DNA of 64,000 nucleotides from Silurus meridionalis (Eukaryota; Chordata; Actinopteri; Siluriformes; Siluridae), in the NCBI RefSeq assembly GCF_014805685.1, contig NC_060899.1, positions 13,978,954-14,042,953 on the forward strand, written 5' to 3'. The notes beneath the pieces are model-generated. The model was not told the DNA's origin and ran no database searches. It worked only from the letters and a program-made list of their open reading frames with translations. This document shows positions 60,625 through 64,000 of the stretch, one piece after another. The position numbers were made by a program, and so were the translations under genes. Each line of letters opens with the position of its first letter. The stretch's first letter is position 1.

Positions 60625-63593
60625 ATGTCGGTCAAACATGCTCTCAGTCGAGGGCTGGAGTTCAGCCGCTCGCTTTTCCAGCTCGGGATTTTAAAACCTG
60701 CGGGGCGAATCGCAGGAAAGTTCCGAGGTGAGCGCTTGCGGGTGAATCAACCAGGCCGCAGCGTGCAGCCTCGGACTTTCCTGCCTGCCCGCTACCGGTA
60801 TTACCGCACGTCTCTCAGCGGCCTCGCAGCGCAGCTCCAGTCCGCCGGCTTCCGTAGGCTGATCGGAGGAGGCTCTCCGAGAAACAGAGCCGTGTTTCTG
60901 GCTTTCGGTGTCGGTTTAGGTTTGATCGACCAACAGCTAGACGAGGACCGACGGAGCGCTGCGACATGTCAAGAAATTCAGGTAATTTAACAACAGCGGC
61001 TGAAACCATTAAAGGGGCAATTGCTAAAATATTTGTACACGTTTTAGACTTTAAGGGTCGTTTAGAAAAACTTCTCCATACATTACATCGCTTGTTTATT
61101 AATTTCACTATTAAAATACTTCTTGATATTGATGATGATGATGATGAAATGTTTCCGGGCCAGAAATGTCTCCGCCCCCCTCCCTTCCCATCCTCTTTTA
61201 AATTAAACATTGAGAGTATATTATAATAAATACTATCCTAAATCCGGATACATACAAACACTCGCATCCCTGTGCACGAGCAAATCGTTTATTAACTATT
61301 ATCATAGTTTTCAAAAGCTTTTGTTTTCACAGTCCGCACCGAAACACAGAAACGGCGTTTTCAAATTTATCTTCTACGGAGAGCGTTTTCAAAAAGCTAC
61401 GTTTTTGTTGTCTGAGAAAGTACGGAAGGCCAAAATGTGTGGACATGTATAAATTAGATTTTAAGAATTGAAAAGGTTAAAAGTTCATAAGGATGTGGAG
61501 GTCCTACAGAAAACTACTTTGAGAATAATTGTCATGATTTGTGATGTTTCACTCGTTCCATTAACGAAATGATTGTCTATCGACATGCAGGCACTTTTCA
61601 CGAAGTCGTCAGTTCAGAGCCCTGTAAAACCATTCACGTCTGGATATAAGCTGGAGGACTACGTGATTGGGAAGCAGATAGGAAAAGGCTGCAACGCTGC
61701 TGTGTACGAGGCCGCGGCTCCGTTCGCACCCCTCGGGCCAAACAGCAGGTGTTCCTTGGTGGAGCTAAAACAAAACGGAGAAGAAAGTGGTATCATGGCA
61801 CCTCTAAAATTCCCCGGGGCACACAGCTATCCCCTGGCTGTGAAAATGATGTGGAATATTGGGGTAGGTTCCAACAGCACTATGAATTATTCACTGTAGT
61901 GCAACAAGCAATTTTTTATGAATCTAAATTGTTGTTATTATAACTGCATTGCAGGCAGGTTCTTCTAGCGAGGCGATTCTCAATGCCATGGCCCAAGAGC
62001 TGGTTCCTGCAAATCCTCAGGCTTTGAGGAAAGAAAAAGAACTTGTCCTAAATGGGTGAGGTTATAAAGTGTAGGCTTGATTATGTCCCAGAAAGCTGAT
62101 TATATAAAAGAGGCTGCTTTATTGCATTGAAATTCCACTTTTGCCAGATTGCATGTTCTTAGTTTCAACTTGTGTTCTCTTTGTAGCCATTTTGGGGAAG
62201 CACCCAAAAGAGTGACTGCCCACCCCAACATAATCCAAGTGTACCGAGCCTTCACGGCTGAGGTCCCGCTCCTTCCTGGCGCTTTGAATGAGTACCCTGC
62301 TGCTCTGCCTGCCAGACTCAACCCTGCTGGCCTGGGCAACAACCACACACTCTTTCTAGTCATGAAGAAGTAAGGAATTTTTTCTCCTGTTCCACACAGA
62401 TATGAAAATATGTTCAGACAGATTCTAATATATTTACGGTCTATAGACATGTATAGGTTTGGGGGAAAGAGTGTGTAAAACAGCAACAATACAATGCAAC
62501 AGTTTTATGCTTAATATTATGACATGATATATTTTCCCTTTCAGTTACCCGTGTACCCTGCAGCAGTACCTGCAGGTTTGTGTACCAGGCTCCAGACATG
62601 GCTCTATGATGCTTCTGCAGTTGCTAGAGGGTGTGGATCACCTGTGCAGGCAGGACATCGCTCACAGAGACCTTAAATCTGATAACATCCTGCTGGAGTT
62701 TGACTCCGGTTAGTGCTCCATACATTTAAATCACAAATCGATCGATAATTTTTTTTAATGCTTTATTCTAACTGTAATTTTTTTTGTCCTGAAGCGGACT
62801 GCCCCAGGCTGGTCATCACCGACTTTGGCTGCTGCCTGGCAGAGGAGCGTTTAGGACTGAAACTACCCTTTACCAGCCGTTATGTGTACCGAGGAGGGAA
62901 TTCCTGCCTCATGGCACCTGAGGTATTGTCCAGGCCTATTGTCCATTCCATTCATTTCACCATAATCATCATAGTGGGTCGGTTTTCATCTGCAAAAAAA
63001 AAACGTCTGTGCAGGTGGCCACAGCCGAATCCGGGCCTGGTGTGGAGATCAATTACAGTAAGGCAGACGCCTGGGCGGTCGGAGCCATCGGCTATGAGAT
63101 CTTCGGCCAGCCGAATCCGTTTTACAGCTCCTCAGGTTTAGAAAGCCGCAGCTATCAGGAGAAACAGCTGCCCCCTCTGGGTGCCAGCGTACCCTCGGAT
63201 GTGCAGCTGGTGGTGAGACTGCTTCTACGCAGAAACCCTAAGAAGGTAAACGTTCCTCATGTCTGGGGTTAGACCTCACACGATTAGTGTTGAGATGTTG
63301 TACTCACTTTACACTTTTACCTTTAGCGCCCAAGCGCACGTGTCGCCGCCAACATCCTGCACCTCAGCCTGTGGGGAAAACGTGCTCTTGTCAGCTTGAA
63401 ACCTGACAGCATGGGAAAGATGGCCGACTGGCTGCTGTGTCACTCCGCTGTGGTTCTCCTGAAAGGCAGCAGACGCAACGCCTTAGTCGAGGCCGAGCTC
63501 CAGAGAGGATTTCTCGCCAACCTGGATCTGGAGGAGCTCCGCATGGCTGCAGGATACCTCATGTATGGACGTCAGCTGAGCTTCAGCATCTGA
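60625..63593 (+). CDS. pink1: PINK1, mitochondrial serine/threonine kinase, eight exons
   Basis: Exons 60625-60981, 61591-61863, 61955-62055, 62187-62369, 62545-62708, 62795-62922, 63015-63245, 63327-63593; 1704 bases, 567 aa (human 581). PINK1 builds up on damaged mitochondria and phosphorylates ubiquitin and Parkin to start mitophagy; on healthy ones it is imported and cut by PARL. Seen here: a basic, amphipathic N-terminus (import signal); a transmembrane stretch '[13 protein letters not shown]' with the PARL Ala-Phe pair at 93-94; glycine-rich loop '[11 protein letters not shown]' (149-159); lysine K204 (LAVK); S213 in 'AGSSSEAI', equal to human autophosphorylation site S228; catalytic D347 (HRDLKSDN); DFG D369; 'MAPE' 399-402. 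The C-terminal extension after the kinase domain is present, ending 'RQLSFSI'. All junctions are GT-AG and the frame is unbroken, so the gene looks functional. Confidence 0.97.
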
Positions 63594-63852
63594 ACTTGAA
63601 CGTCCTGAGTACAGACTGTAGCATTAACACTGTGGATGCAATGCAATCAGTTAGATTTGTTTTCCGATTGTATAGAAGGAATAGCACTTTATGTACATAC
63701 TTTTTCGCTTCTAATAGATTTGATGTAATCTCCAGATACAGCGTGTGGAAATACGTATGGGGCTTCGATAACTTGATTGCTACGTAATTGAAAGAGCGCA
63801 TACATATATGTTTCTGTTCAGTGCACAGCGTTGTGTTGATTACATCACGTTC

Positions 63853-63858
63853 AATAAA
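63853..63858 (+). terminator. Candidate polyadenylation signal of pink1
   Basis: AATAAA 260 bases after the stop codon, followed by 'cattgtcgtctccttgttat', a GT/T-rich element. Confidence 0.7.
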
Positions 63859-63937
63859 TACACTATCCTATTAAAACATTGTCGTCTCCTTGTTATGCTC
63901 ATTATTCATCTATTTTTTTATGAATAAATACACCATC

Positions 63938-64000
63938 CAGGTATAACATTATGATCGGTGAAGTAATTAACACTGATTATCTCTTCATCATTGCACCTGT
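63938..64000 (+). mobile_element. End of a Tc1-like transposon running off the window
   Basis: 'aggtataacattatgatcgg' matches the terminal inverted repeat at 24769. The sequence after it ('acactgattatctcttcatc') is the known opposite arm of that fish Tc1 family. The rest lies beyond the window. Confidence 0.75.

Overview
The window is nuclear DNA from a teleost fish. It is AT-rich, has intron-containing genes, and is full of CA/GT, CT, TA and tetranucleotide microsatellites, Tc1/mariner and SINE/LINE remnants. The PINK1, cytidine deaminase and FAM43B reading frames are clearly vertebrate and closest in feel to ostariophysan fish. A catfish-like species is my guess from the repeat flavour, but I cannot prove it.

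Layout. (1) 2051-3001, plus strand: intronless fam43b, a PTB-domain adaptor. (2) About 3.2-38 kb: a roughly 35 kb gene desert of microsatellites, Tc1/mariner-type elements and MITEs, SINEs, LINE tails and several repeat-free islands that could be regulatory. (3) 38249-46591, minus strand, and 49829-51776, plus strand: two five-exon secreted trypsin-like serine proteases arranged head to head. I rebuilt both from splice sites (264 and 253 aa). They have the same intron phases and complete His/Asp/Ser triads. (4) 57538-59744, plus: four-exon cytidine deaminase (136 aa). (5) 60625-63593, plus: eight-exon pink1 (567 aa), the mitochondrial mitophagy kinase, with a CRE, an E-box/CLEAR octamer and a CCAAT box just upstream.

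The order FAM43B - CDA - PINK1 matches human 1p36.12. Here the protease pair lies between FAM43B and CDA. The genes do not form a functional pathway together: FAM43B is an uncharacterised adaptor, the proteases are secreted, CDA salvages pyrimidine nucleosides, and PINK1 monitors mitochondrial damage.

I found no convincing new multi-gene system. The points most worth a second look are: loss of the near-invariant arginine after the catalytic glutamate in the cytidine deaminase; the head-to-head protease pair with non-pancreatic propeptides; the compact pink1 promoter; a 32-bp perfect palindrome inside a transposon with 22-bp terminal repeats; a SINE and a LINE sharing a 3' tail; and two unnamed repeat families, present here in three and two copies.
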